From NCBI GenBank assembly GCA_963931865.1, contig OZ007505.1:7146653-7210652 (forward strand): a DNA stretch of 64,000 bases, read 5' to 3'. Of this stretch, positions 11,669 through 23,159 are shown one piece after another. Every line of letters begins with the position of its first letter. Positions within the stretch are counted from its first letter, which is position 1. The notes under the pieces were generated by a model. The model ran no database searches. It had not been told where the DNA came from and saw only the letters and a list, made by a program, of their open reading frames with translations. The translations under genes and the position numbers were made by a program. The stretch is from Axinella damicornis (lineage: Eukaryota; Porifera; Demospongiae; Axinellida; Axinellidae).

Positions 11669-14600
11669 CTAGGCAACCAGGTTCCAACGCTTGTCTTTCA
11701 CGTGGTGTTGGTGGCTACGGTGCACACGATGACGATCTTGCAGGTACTTCATGCTCACGAGGGGTGGCAAATTGTTGGAGTCCACACCAGCACGACGGAG
11801 ATTGCGCTGCACATGACCAATGTGACAATTGATTTCTCTGATGGTTTGAGAAACTTGTGGATTTCTGAACTTTCGATCTTTTACTTCTCTCTTGATGAGC
11901 TCCATGGCCTGTAGCACTGCTCTCCCATTGGTAACATAGGCAGCTGTGTTATTCTGAACATCTTGCGCCAATTCACTCATTCGGTGAGCAACACCCGAGC
12001 AACTATACACCTCATCGGCAATCTCGGCAGCAACACTGACCATTATGAGCTCGTAGTTTGACATCGTAAACCCATTCGGGAGGTAGAAACTGATCTCCAC
12101 AGGAGGTGACTGAGTGGTCTCTTCGGGTCGAGTTTTGATCAGGGCCAGTTTGCACCGCAACGGAATGCCTAACAAAGTGGCTAGCAGTACCTGACCAAAG
12201 TTGCTGGCCAGGGGGATTTCATTAGAGCTTGGGGCAAGGTTGATGTCGTCGAGACCCATGTCTACCATGCTGCCACCTGCACCATCCATCACCAAAATTT
12301 GCAGGATCGAAGCAGAGGGAAGCGCCGCATGTCAACGGCTCCATACGAGTAGCGGAACGTGCCAGCTGACTGAATATTAACTTGACGGGCAACGACAGTG
12401 GCTGCCTGTGATGGGACCTCTTTCTCAAGCTTCTTGAGCCACTTCTTCTCCCATTTCAAAAAGGGATGCGGAGACACCAAACATGATCCAGGCTGAAAGA
12501 TGTGCCTCCCGGAATAGGCATTCTCTGGAATTTCCAGGGTGCCCTCAACAACCGAAAGATGGCGGAGGATGGCGAGGTCTCCTTGATCGTAGAAGGGGTT
12601 GGCCTGACGAGCATGTGGTTGGCAGGGAGGCATGAACAGAACCATGCTGGAGTTGAGATCTTCAAGGGGGCCATCACGATAGTTGGGGCCATGGAAGTGG
12701 CGAACAACATCGACTCCCATTGTCATCCGGATATCACAGTGGGGATAGAGGATCATCCTCCCAGGGTAACGCCCCTCCCAGGAGACCTGGTGCCTTGTGT
12801 TTGTCCTAGAATCGATTGAGAACCCATTATAGCGTGCTGTATCCCAGAAGTCAACGGTGACACCCATAGCCTCCAGGATGCGCTGCCAAAAGACAAACTC
12901 CTTCCGTGTGATCTGGCTGTCAGTGACCATTAGCACATCTGCTGAAGGTTCACGAGGGATGTAGAATGGTGACACTCGGATCTTCTCAAAGTTGTACTCT
13001 ATCACTTTGTCCCTCAGGTAGAGATCGGCCTGCCAAAAGCAGCGATCAAACAGTTCTGCACGACTCTCCATCTGGATGGTCACCTGCACATTGACAGTCT
13101 CCCTCGCAGGAATCTGGTGCAGCTCAATGTACATACTGTCACGGATGTTAGGGTCGTAGGTGATGGTATAGGGAACAGCAGTAAACCCGATATCTGCGGA
13201 ACCAACTGGAAGGAGGCGGGCATCAAGGTGAATCTGGAGAACCACTTTACCTCCTGAGCCTGGGCAGCGACCGTAGGGCATGCTGGAGATGTTGTGGACT
13301 CCAATCTCCAGTACAGACACTTCTCCCCTGCCAAGGTTCTCAGGGCATCTGAGGTAGGCTAGCTTGACAGGGTACTGTACCACAAGCTTCTGGTGGAGGA
13401 AAGACTTCTCAAACGGCCTCCCCAGGTGCTCAATTCGAGGGTGGAACTCAGCTGAAGAGACAAATGGGCCTGGAACATTGGGAGGAGGCTGGTCGAAAAT
13501 TCTCCCGTAGTAAGTGATGGGAATGGTGAAATTCTGGTTGGGGGTCATTTCTGGCATGTCGAAGCGAGTTGGCTCAAACTTGATAGTTTTAGTGGATGGC
13601 ATGAAAGCAGCTGCACCAGCTGGAAGAGGAAGGCCACCGCTGTTCACAGCCTCCACACCAGACACCATGATTCGCTCGTTGGGTTCAAAGATTCCATCGT
13701 CAATTGCTGAGGCAGTCTGGAGATTCATAACCTTAGCATCGTATCGTGTACCAGACTGGTAGAGTACTCCGCCATCTGGTGAGCTCACAACCCAGAGGAT
13801 AGCACCATTTGGAGCTGGCCTGCCATCAATGGCTCGTGCTCCATCTGGTCCGCTTGGTCCATCAAAACCACAACTTCCGGTTATACCTGGAGGGCCACTG
13901 ACTCCATTTGGATAAGAGTGATAGTTTCCATCACTGTCCGTGTAGCCTCCTCCCATCCCCCCAGGACCACCAGGACCTCCAATCCCTCCACTACCTCCCG
14001 AACCACCAGAACCGCCGTTACCACCGTTACCTCCTATCCCTGGTGCTCCATTCATGCAGTCTGCTTCCACCAGAACCAGTAACCTTGGATCAGAAGCCTG
14101 GACAACAAATGTGCCACCAAAGCCTGCATGGCCACCATCTCCTCCTCTTCCACCTGGTGCCCCAGGCCCACCATTTCCACCATCACCGCCATTTCCTCCT
14201 GGACCTCCATTGCCACCTGGACCAGATGGAGAGCTAAGCCCAGGATATCCAGCCGAACCATGTCCACCGTGTCCACCAGTGCCTCCCTTCCCCCCATCAC
14301 CACCTCTCCCACCATTGCCACCATCTCCACCCCTGCACGTCACAAAGAGCACCTCCTCAGTCCTCACTCCGCCAAGATTTGCAGTGAATGAGCAGGTTCC
14401 ATCCACATGCAGCTCGTTAGCATCACCCCAAATGTTGACAACAACATCACTGGCCTCAGTGGCATTAACACCTCGCATACCATCACTACCACCACCTCCT
14501 GGTCCACCATCTCCCCCACTGCCCCCTGATCCTCCAAAACCTATGCCACAATTACCTGGATTTCCAGTAGAACCAGTTTCCCCTGTTACGCCATGAACTC

Positions 14601-17600
14601 CATGCTTACCATGAACACCACAAGCGTAGAGGGTTACTCCATGAGGTTTTGAGTGAGCTCGCTTTGCCGTCAGTGCAATGACTGATGAGTCATTGCAAGC
14701 ACTGGGAAGGCTGGCCTGGCGACGACGATCACCATATACATGCTGCTTTTTTTGGACTAGTGGTGGGGGCTCCAGAGGTGGGCGGGGATCTTCATAGAAG
14801 GTGATTTGGAGGATGTGGTCAAGAAAGAAGTAGGTTTTCCGATTTGGATCCCACAATGCTTGCAGCCCAGGTTGAAGCCCTACTTCTGCACCATAACCGA
14901 TACTGACTGGGAAGAAAACAGGAGGGCCGTGAGGGGGGCGGAATGTATCATGCCATGGCCTTCTGAGCGTCTTCGGAGGGGGAGCCGAGGGATCATACAT
15001 GGGAATGGCTACGCCGGGAAAAGCAAGCTCTGCACACACCTCAACTGGGAGGGTCACTCCGGTGTCTTCAGGGAAGTAGAACCCCATAGGTAGCTGCTGG
15101 ACTGTTTCAGAGTATGTAGGTGGAGCATCAGATGGGCGGGAAAATGACTCTTCTCCGGTCTGCTTCTTGGCCTGGTTGTCAAACATTTGTTGTCGCTGGA
15201 TTAGCTCATCTTCGGAGGGGTGAATGACATCCCAAAGCCCATGGGTGGCTTCAATCGGGACTTCACCCGTGTCGGTTTTCTTGGTGAACAGCCCTGGGCC
15301 TTTGCCACCCAGAGAAGCCATAAACTTGCGCATTTGGACAATATCTCTGGCACGAAATCGATTCAGTTCTTGCTGTGTTTCACTGTTCACGATGCGAAAG
15401 GCCAGGAAGTCCTTGTGCCTGGGGTCATTGCTGAGTGGCTCGACAACAAGATTGGGGTTAGCAGTGGGGAATGAGTGTAAAGCTTTGCGGGTTTTTCCAT
15501 ACTTCACAAACTCGTGATTCTGTGGACCTGTGTAGGTTTGGAACAAGGGGGAATTTTGAACATGCTAGTGATGGCAGTCCATGAAGACCATAATTATAAG
15601 TAGCTAGACACTATAAAACCTCAGACAGGAAGGGAGGATACCCACAACTCCTAGGCCAGAGTTTACTTTCAATATCACTGTAAAAACGCATTGCAGAGTT
15701 ACTTTGTTTTCTCAGTGTCAGTATACCATAACGCACATTACCTGAACACTGAATGGATAAGTTATCCCATGAATGTAGCAATCTGATTGGATACATGTTG
15801 TGAAAAGCACTATCAACGCATTCCAAATTGCTCAAATTTTATAACTGCAGTTTCGGCCTAAACGGGCCTCATCAGGTACAGGAATACATACAGCATGCAT
15901 ACGAGCTACTTATACAGGAATAGATAATGTATGATGTCAGAACAGCCATGGAGACAGTCTAGTGCGTACTATGACGCTATGACGTCAGCCTGACGGACAG
16001 CGGACGTTGTGCATGCATGTGTAATCGCTCATGCTCACCCCACAATGTATCTAATTCGTCTAGTATTAGAGCTACTATTATTTTGCTACCTGCTGTTTCC
16101 AAGGCGATACAGTATACATGCCCACAAACAGGGCCGAAGGCCAAAGTATAGATGGGGGCAAGGTACATGTACACAATACAAATTTTGACTGCTGTACCAC
16201 TGTGTAAACTATGAACTCTGCACTGGTGGAATCAGAGCAAGATTTGACAAAGGCTACGGCACTGTAGCCTTAGGGGCCACCGTAGGTAATGGTATTATTA
16301 TCTACAGCCCCTGGTCGGAAAAATCAAGAATAATTAATACGTTCCCTAAACTAATTTTTGTGCAGTATCTGTATCTGCACTCTGCACTCTGACACTATAT
16401 GCTGCCTGCACATCATCAGTAGGCACTCTAATGATGCGTCGCTCAAAAAATAATTATTTTTGAAATGCAACACGAAATTCGGTCCCAAACTTCTACACAT
16501 GATTAGAAAACACCTCGCTAGGTACTGAAGTCAGACGAGTGTAGACAAGGCTATTGCATAGTGGTTGTGTTTGTTCCCGGTTGTCGGACTGTCGCTGCCT
16601 TTTCTCCTACATGGGGCGTCTGTATCCTGGGGTACAGAATACATAAGTGAGTTGCTTTCTCGTACCTTCACTGATGTCCCAGCCATATCGCAACTGTGTC
16701 TTTATACCTGGTATATACATCAATGTTCACAGGCAGTGATGTGATGAGCCCTCTTCACCGTTCAACTGTAAGGTAACGGAGGGGGTTTCCGGACAGTCTT
16801 TTAATTCCGGACACGGCATTCATGCCCCTCACATTCACTCCATTAGCAATGTAAGTGCGCATACATACCCTACCTTCGAACTTTCCAATGCTGTGCAGTT
16901 GTTCTGCTGCTAGAGAGCGAAAGCTGGGGCAGTGTCCGGAAATCCCCTACTGTCCGGAAACCCCCTCCATTACCTTACTGTGTGCACTTCGAGCTAGCTG
17001 CCATCCTGCCGTTATAATCATGTTACGCAAATTAGTCCCTGGAGTGCGCGACGCATTATTGGCGTTGACACAGAATTAGAAAGGACACATAATTAGAGCG
17101 CCTAAGGTAATTATTTTATCAATTATACATCCTTTTAGTTTTATCTGTGGATGCACCTGTACCTAGGCTCTGCTCTTAGTGGAAAATAGTCCACCCGCAG
17201 AATCTATCACTCGTCCACAGGTACATGCATGGTGCACGTGGGGCTCCTGAGTACCTCCGGACAAAGTTCATGTTGAACAGGGAAATAGCTCAAGGCAACA
17301 ACATCCACTTAGAAAGATTTCATAGTCGTGTGCTGTAGATATGCTGACTGTACTGTTTTATTTATATACTTGTGCTGTTCTGTTGTTGTTGTTTTTATTG
17401 TTTGTGCTTGTGTCGTTTGAGGACCTCCTGGAAGATCTATAGAGCAGGCTGAAGGAGCATTCCGTTACAAATTGAAATTATCTATCTGTCTGTCTGTCTA
17501 TCTATGTATGTATCTATCTATGTATTTATGTATCTATCTATTTATCTACTGAACGGTGCGATAAACTATGATGAGCCGGCGGCAAACGCACATCATCGAA

Positions 17601-17860
17601 ATCGTTTGTACTTTTGGTGATGGTTTTAATGCTTCCGAATTAACTTCGAGCATCCGAAATTGTATACTGCTGCAAGAAGCACACTGCATGCATGCAGACT
17701 CACCGGGAGCAACGCCGAACCATTGTTTCTTCCACCGCTTGAGGATAGCGGTCCTGCGCTTGAGGTAACCCTGGCACACCTGGATGCAGCCTTCCTGCAG
17801 GATTGGTGCCGCCTGCTGGGCCGGCTGTTGGACGGGCTGCGGAGCTGGAGGAGCTGCCAT
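11669..17860 (-). CDS. PH/WW-like/glycine-rich protein, copy B (frameshifted)
   Basis: Same structure as copy A: exon 1 is 17860-17704 and exon 2 is 15527-11669, joined G|GT. The protein is near-identical to copy A over most of its length; differences cluster in the glycine-rich blocks. One base is missing near 12292-12297: copy A has five A's before TTT in this run (plus strand) and copy B has four. This shifts the frame after RSCKF, so the upstream frame stops at once, while the last roughly 200 codons stay open from about 12295. Because everything else is intact and conserved, this is either a very young disabling mutation or an assembly error in a homopolymer. If real, the C-terminal part is lost. 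Confidence 0.8.
12292..12297 (-). pseudogene. Single-base frameshift site in copy B
   Basis: Plus-strand comparison: copy A reads CACCAAAAATTTGCAGG near 5919 and copy B reads CACCAAAATTTGCAGG near 12291. The missing A is in a short homopolymer within an otherwise open 3.9-kb exon. Confidence 0.85.
15528..17703 (-). other. Intron of copy B, expanded by insertions
   Basis: At 2.2 kb this intron is about 1.1 kb longer than its counterpart in copy A. It has donor GTGAGT and acceptor ACACAG. It contains a TIR element (16769-16977), a TATC/TGTC microsatellite near 17480-17545 and otherwise noncoding sequence. Confidence 0.7.
16769..16977. mobile_element. MITE with about 29-bp terminal inverted repeats
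   Basis: The left end TAAGGTAACGGAGGGGGTTT continues to CCGGACAGT. The right end ACTGTCCGGAAACCCCCTCC continues to ATTACCTTA. They are reverse complements with about one mismatch. The interior is about 150 bp and noncoding. It lies in the intron of copy B and has no counterpart in copy A, so it inserted after or independently of the duplication. Confidence 0.8.
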
Positions 17861-17912
17861 CGTTAGCGTGAACGGGCCCGGAAACAGCATCATGTGCAGC
17901 AAAACCCTTATA

Positions 17913-17967
17913 TAGCCTCGTTCCTAGGCCCCGCCTAGTTCTTCGCTGCGGCGTGGAAATGAGGCTA
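17913..17967. repeat. Fold-back element 53 bp upstream of copy B start
   Basis: Begins TAGCCTCGTTCCTAGGCCCC and ends GGAAATGAGGCTA. It lies in the probable 5' UTR or core promoter of copy B. Confidence 0.75.
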
Positions 17968-18067
17968 CACGTGCCCGTAAATCCGGAAATAATGTGTCTG
18001 TACGTGTGTGTGTGTGTGTGCGTGTCTGTACGTGACGAAAGTGGGATGTTTGTGGAGTACGACCTTC

Positions 18068-18178
18068 GTACTGCACTGAACCTCGAACTCGAGAATGATC
18101 TAGCTAGAACTTTGGGCATGGGCCCCATGCCCAATGTTCTAGCTAGATCATTCTCGAGTTCGAGGTTCAGTGCAGTAC
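18068..18178. repeat. 111-bp near-perfect palindrome
   Basis: Arms of about 54 bp start GTACTGCACTGAACCTCGAA and meet at GGGCATGGGCCCCATGCCC with essentially no loop. They differ at very few positions. The element is not part of the TAGYCTCG family. Confidence 0.9.
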
Positions 18179-19109
18179 AGGCCTTCCAGAACAGCTGCAG
18201 GGGGCGGGGAGCAGCAGCTGAAGCGGACGCAAACCGGGAGCAGCAGTTTTTTATTTTTTATTTAATTTTTTTTTATGAAAGTTTATGCATGATGCAATGG
18301 ATACATAATAGCAATATAATAGCTAATCACAGAGTCGGTAGACTCTAGTATGTAGCTTAGGGATACGACGTACACGCAATACATGCCAATACAAAAAAAT
18401 CTCTCTAAATCTCAGAAACGGTACACTTATAAGCCTTTATAACCACATACCGTTCATCTTCGAGTGTTTTCATGACCAACAAGACTCCTCGCATCGCGAA
18501 AAACCGTCGCGAAAGTACCTCACCAGGTACTCGCAAAACGGGCAAATTGTTTTTCTTTCTTTCTTTCTTCTTCTTCTTCTTCAGACAACTTAGCTCAACG
18601 TTGCCTCAATCTGTCACGATGGTTTTCGCACGAAACAGCAGCATTTTCAACCGAGCAGTGCAACGACCCATCGCTTTTTCGCTACCTCCAAGTCTTCACC
18701 AGGCGGCTGCAGCTGCCCACTCAATAACTATGGCTTCGTTTGTCACGCCATTTTCACGTTTGTACGCATGCGCACTTAAACGATCACTTAGCAACGATAC
18801 GTAATTATTACTCAAGATCGCTGAATTAGAAACAGTGGGGAACCGATGTGTTCTCAAACGAGGCACTCTTCTGAGGTTAGTCCCTGTACGCATGATTTAG
18901 CTAAGCTTATATTGCTACCTATACTGTATTCTGTGAGCAGGGTGAATGCCTATTTCAACTCTCAACACCCATATGAATGTCCCTAATATAAACTGCCTAT
19001 GCCATGGTCTTCAGACAGGGAGAACTCAGTGGCTTTGTCATCCATCTAGGGAACAGTTGACTTGAGATGCCCAGGCCTGATTCTTCAGCCAATGCTGGAA
19101 GTGTAATAC

Positions 19110-19190
19110 CTGAGTGATATTGTCCACGGCAAGGACACCTACTGCCCAGGTGCCTGTGAGGTCACTGACTTCTGCAGCAAACTTCAGCTC
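19110..19190 (-). other. Possible orphan exon
   Basis: An 81-nt open stretch on the minus strand, flanked by acceptor GGGCAGCAG and donor GTATTA, would encode ELKFAAEVSDLTGTWAVGVL and seven more residues in phase 0. No neighbouring exon was found and the family was not recognised. It may be a relic. Confidence 0.25.
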
Positions 19191-19213
19191 CTGCTGCCCA
19201 AAAAAATTACATA

Positions 19214-19492
19214 AACAAGTAATAAAAAACATTAAAAATGTATCAAGATGTAGGGATACCAGAATGGCAAAAAGTAAGGAAACAAGAGGGATGATCGAAC
19301 ATAACAGTGAAGTATACAATCACCCCTACATATCTTTTTTCATTGTACATGTATATATGGAAGAAGATCTCTGTAGGGGTGATTGTATACTTCACTGTTA
19401 TGTTCGATCATCCCTCTTGTTTCCTTACTTTTTGCCGTTCTGGTATCCCTACATCTTGATACATTTTTAATGTTTTTTATTACTTTACAAGT
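19214..19492. mobile_element. Long-armed fold-back element (TGTAGGGATACC family), copy 1
   Basis: Arms of about 118 bp (19214-19331 and 19372-19492) are nearly exact reverse complements around a 40-bp loop. Inner ends carry CACCCCTACA and TGTAGGGGTG. A second copy lies at 21162-21428 and a single arm at about 56036-56135. Confidence 0.9.
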
Positions 19493-19524
19493 ATGTACCC
19501 ACGATTAGAAATGACAGATAACAA

Positions 19525-19975
19525 CTACATAAAAAGAGGTGCAGTATGTACTTTAAAAGAAGAAATGGAATGTGCTGTAAGTGCATCCTGAGGCAAGTGG
19601 TTCCAGACTGAGATAGTATTAGGTACAAACGAATATTTAAATGCATTAGTGTGAGCAAAATTAAGGTTGGTACAACAAAGGTAAGGTTTGAAAATGTCTA
19701 CTAGGTTGAGAAATAAATACATTGTCTGGGAAATAAAAATGACCATGAATAATTTTGTAAAGAGTACAAAGACTTAAGTATAATCTGCGATTCTCAAGGG
19801 TTGGCATTTGGGTTAAATCAAGCAGATCCTGATATCCTGAGTCCCAGCTCTTAGTACACATTTTCAGGGCAAACTTTTGGACATTCTCCAGTTTCGTGAT
19901 ATCTTTTGTTAGGGAGGGGTTCCAGACTTGAGCAGCGTACTCAAGATGAGGGCGCACTAGCATTTGGTACATTTC
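19525..19975 (-). mobile_element. LINE fragment, CR1/L2-like reverse transcriptase C-terminal region
   Basis: The minus strand encodes LVRPHLEYAAQVWNPSLTKD and TLENRRLYLSLCTLYKIIHG, then in another frame FKYSFVPNTISVWNHLPQDA. These are hallmarks of the post-RT region of CR1/L2-type non-LTR retrotransposons. It is broken by at least one frameshift near 19660-19745 and truncated at both ends, so it is inactive. Confidence 0.85.
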
Positions 19976-20156
19976 AAGAAGACTGTGACTATTAGTGTTT
20001 GTAGAGAACCAAATGTTACGAATAATAAGAAATAGCTGGAAAAAAACAGCCGAAGCAATATCTATGGTATAATAATCAGACTGACAGACAAAACCGATTG
20101 CTTAACCCCTTCGCGCATGCGCGCGCGGGGTAATAAGCCTTGCATGTAAGCTACAG

Positions 20157-20853
20157 CATGGATAATATAGTACGCGAGGTGGATAGGCAACGCACGTGAT
20201 GTACGGAACTTTCCTGCTTGCAATCCGCGTTGCGGTTTACTTTGTGCTGGCAAATATCACCAGCTAAACACCACCAGGCCTTCTTACTATGTGCAGGCTA
20301 GACTACTATCATGGCCCAACTGGGAGAACGAAGACAGAAAGCAGCAGCGTGTCTGTCTGAGGCACGGGGTGCTTGAATACCATACTTGGTGCTCGACAAA
20401 GGCCCGGAAAGGCCAATTTGGAAACTTTAGACGCCTATTGAACAGCACTGGTAATACCAAGCCGGTTCTTACATAGCACACCCAGTACACCCGGTACTAT
20501 GCTACAAGAATCATGCAGCTTTTAATGATAGCTCTTTCTGTTGCCGAGATTACCCGGCACAAAGTTCGCACAAAACAGCGTTACAAGGGCAAAATTGCAT
20601 TATTCAGAAATTTCAGACGTTTATTGAGCGGCACTACTAATACCTAGCAGGCTCCTATGTAGCGCACCCAGTATACCCGGTACTACACTCAACGAATCCT
20701 GCAGCTTTTCATCACAGCTGTTTCTGTTGCTGAGATTACCCAGCACAAATTTCGCACAAAATAGCCGTTACAAGGACTGACAAATAATTATCCGTGGACT
20801 ATTCCGTATACTACCAACGTTTCCTATCCACCTCGCGTACTATATTATCCATG
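20157..20853. mobile_element. 0.7-kb element with 31-bp terminal inverted repeats
   Basis: The left end, CATGGATAATATAGTACGCG continuing to GAGGTGGATAGG (20157-20187), is the exact reverse complement of 20823-20853. Inside is a direct duplication of about 185 bp (20421-20590 and 20605-20776) sharing GAGATTACCCGGCACAAAGT-like sequence. No transposase was seen, so it is probably a non-autonomous DNA transposon. Confidence 0.75.
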
Positions 20854-21161
20854 GCTACAGGTACTAGGTAATTACATGTCCACATGTCAAGTTTGTTTTC
20901 AGACAACACACATTATTGTTGTCGTCTTGTAAAAGCCGCATGTTTAATTCAGCAGTGGAATAGTTCCATGGGAAGAAGAACATAAGATTGCAGTATGATT
21001 CTGCCGTGTGTTTGTGTACGTACGTGTCTGTACTGTAGCTGTGTACGTGTGTAACGGAAGCGGGATTTCGTTCGTCGATTCCAGAACAGCTGGCGGGAAG
21101 CTGTTTTTTTTCCAGCTATTTCCTAATATTTGGCCCCAACTCTTCAGCTTCACAATAATTA

Positions 21162-21428
21162 TACAAGTGTAAAAATGTATGGAGATGTAGGGATATCAAT
21201 AACAGAACAGCAAAAAGTGTGAAAACAAGCAGGGATGATGGCATAAAACAGTTCAGTATACAACACCATCTTACATATCTTTCCACATAATACATGTATA
21301 ATGAGAAAAGTATGTAGGGTGTTGTATACTGAACTGTTTTATGCCATCATCCCTGCTTGTTTTCACACTTTTTGCTGTTCTGTTATCCCTACATCTCCAT
21401 ACATTTTTTATGTTTTTTACACTTGTTT
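21162..21428. mobile_element. Long-armed fold-back element, copy 2
   Basis: Arms at 21162-21273 and 21313-21428 share the motifs of copy 1 (GATGTAGGGATA, AAAAAGTG, AGGGATGATG). The right arm directly abuts a LINE fragment. Confidence 0.9.
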
Positions 21429-21439
21429 ACCTCATTTTT

Positions 21440-22320
21440 ATAGCAGCATACTTGATAGCATTCACTCCGCACGACTCTCTGGTTCGCCCCATAATGGAGT
21501 ATGCAAGCGAATTGTGGTTCCACTCAGAGAGAGATGGCTTGGATAAGATCGAAAGAGGCTTTTGCAAATATATTTTGCCTGCTATGGTGAGCTGGGCAGA
21601 TACCCACTCAAGATTCGTAGAGAACTAAGTGCGGTGAAATACTGGCTCTGGCTCACAACCGATGGGATACCCCCCGCCTCCTGATTGAAGCGTATTCCAG
21701 CAATGTATCAGACAACCTCAGCCCCTGGGCTCAATCAGTTAAATCTATCCTTGACAAAGCGGGATTCATTGCAAGTGGCTCAAGATGTGAATCATTTCCT
21801 GAAAGAGCTGGAACAAAGGCTTACTGACCAGTTTCCGCAACAGTGGAAAGCAGACCTGTTAGGCTCACGGAAACTAAGATCATACAGGACCTTCAAATCT
21901 ACCTTCGACCTACCTACATCTTCCCTGACACCTGAGAATTCCTCTAACCAGGCTGAGAACTAGCGCACACCAACTTATGATAGAGATTGGTCGGTATCAC
22001 AGACCTCCCATCCCAGTGGAAGATCGCTTTTGCCCGACATGCAATGTAATTGAAGATGAAGAACACTTCATGTTGGAATGCACCCAATACAACAGAGAAG
22101 CGCTGATCAACTGGTGCACTAACAACCACAAACCGTTCCAACATCTCCAAAACAGCGAAAGATTCCAGTTCATCCTTGGAACAAGAAACACCAAGCTGAT
22201 AAACCTAACTGCCTCCTTTGTCCAAAGAAACGAACCACTAGTTAAAGGCAATAACGGTCATAGTCTTAACTCATGTTGACTAATGGGTCTCACGGCCCCC
22301 AAATTGTCATTAAAATTTAT
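21440..22320 (+). mobile_element. LINE fragment (same family as 23160-24545), degenerate
   Basis: Frames carry DSLVRPIMEYASELWF, ELEQRLTDQFPQQWKADLLG, LRSYRTFKSTFDL and IEIGRYHRPPIPVEDRFCPT. The C-terminal CX2C...HX4C element (CPTC ... HFMLEC) is visible. Stops and frameshifts interrupt it. The 3' end GTCATTAAAATTTATTATTA plus an AT-rich tail matches the tail of the other fragment, so both are 5'-truncated copies of one LINE family. Confidence 0.85.
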
Positions 22321-22349
22321 TATTATAATTATATTATATTATATGTAGT

Positions 22350-22915
22350 TATCGAGGGGCAACCGCACTCCTGGTAGGCGGCGATGCAACCGGTTGCAAC
22401 TTGCTGGTACTGAACTTGCTGGTACTGAACTCGTTGGTACTGGTCATAATCTTTGTGGCGATGAAAGCTGAATAGAGCGCTGGCGGCACAAAAGCAGTCA
22501 CAACTCCAGATGACAATCAGTTGCGATTCGCCGTAGCGCAAGCTGCAATTCGTTCCAATTAACGCACACGCCACGTGGCAACTACGCTCAGTCGATCGCG
22601 AGCAATGGCGACCAAAAGGAAGACAAGACATTATTACAGCACTCACAACTTAGCCAGCACGGTGAGTTTTGGCATGCAAGCGTCAGTGAACGACAGCGAT
22701 CACGGCCGTGTGGTCAGAATCTTCGTGTGCCTTTCCTAAGAACGGTACTGCCACCGGAAGTCGAAGAGAGCGCTCGAGCAATGGCAGCCACGGCGAGACA
22801 AAAGCGCTCATATCTCCACCACAAAGGTGAGTTTCAACACCAACTTTTTACATTCAGGTCAGGGCATGATAGCGATCACGGCGGTGTAGTCAGAATTTCT
22901 GTAGGCCAAGCCTAA
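22350..22915 (+). repeat. Dispersed repeat of about 0.5 kb, copy 1
   Basis: Starts GAGGGGCAACCGCACTCCTG and includes GTTCCAATTAACGCACACGC and CTCAGTCGATCGCGAGCAAT. The block GCAATGG...GACAAAA...GGTGAGTTT is duplicated inside it. Related copies lie at about 48188-48688 and, reversed, at about 57905-58190. No coding content was recognised. Confidence 0.75.
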
Positions 22916-23159
22916 GTACTCAAACATTATATTATGTTATATTAATTATTTATTTACGCGGCACAATTTTTCCCCTACCAGGAGTGTAATGAACGCTCTC
23001 CAATCTGATTGGTAGCGCCAACATTCCGGCGACGTCCACGAAAACCTGACCAGACGTTCTTTTCCCCCTTCCCGCGCGCCGCCCTCCCATCCGCGCGCCG
23101 CGAACGTGGAATTTGCCGCCAGTGTCGGCGCGCGCTTTAGCCTATTATTATTATTAAAT

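Larger units (their letters stand above)
17861..19109. other. Promoter-side region of copy B and noncoding spacer
   Basis: Contains a fold-back element (17913-17967), a (GT)n tract near 18001-18027, a 111-bp palindrome (18068-18178) and a CTTT/CTT microsatellite near 18550-18585. Short open frames here have no recognisable domain. Confidence 0.5.
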
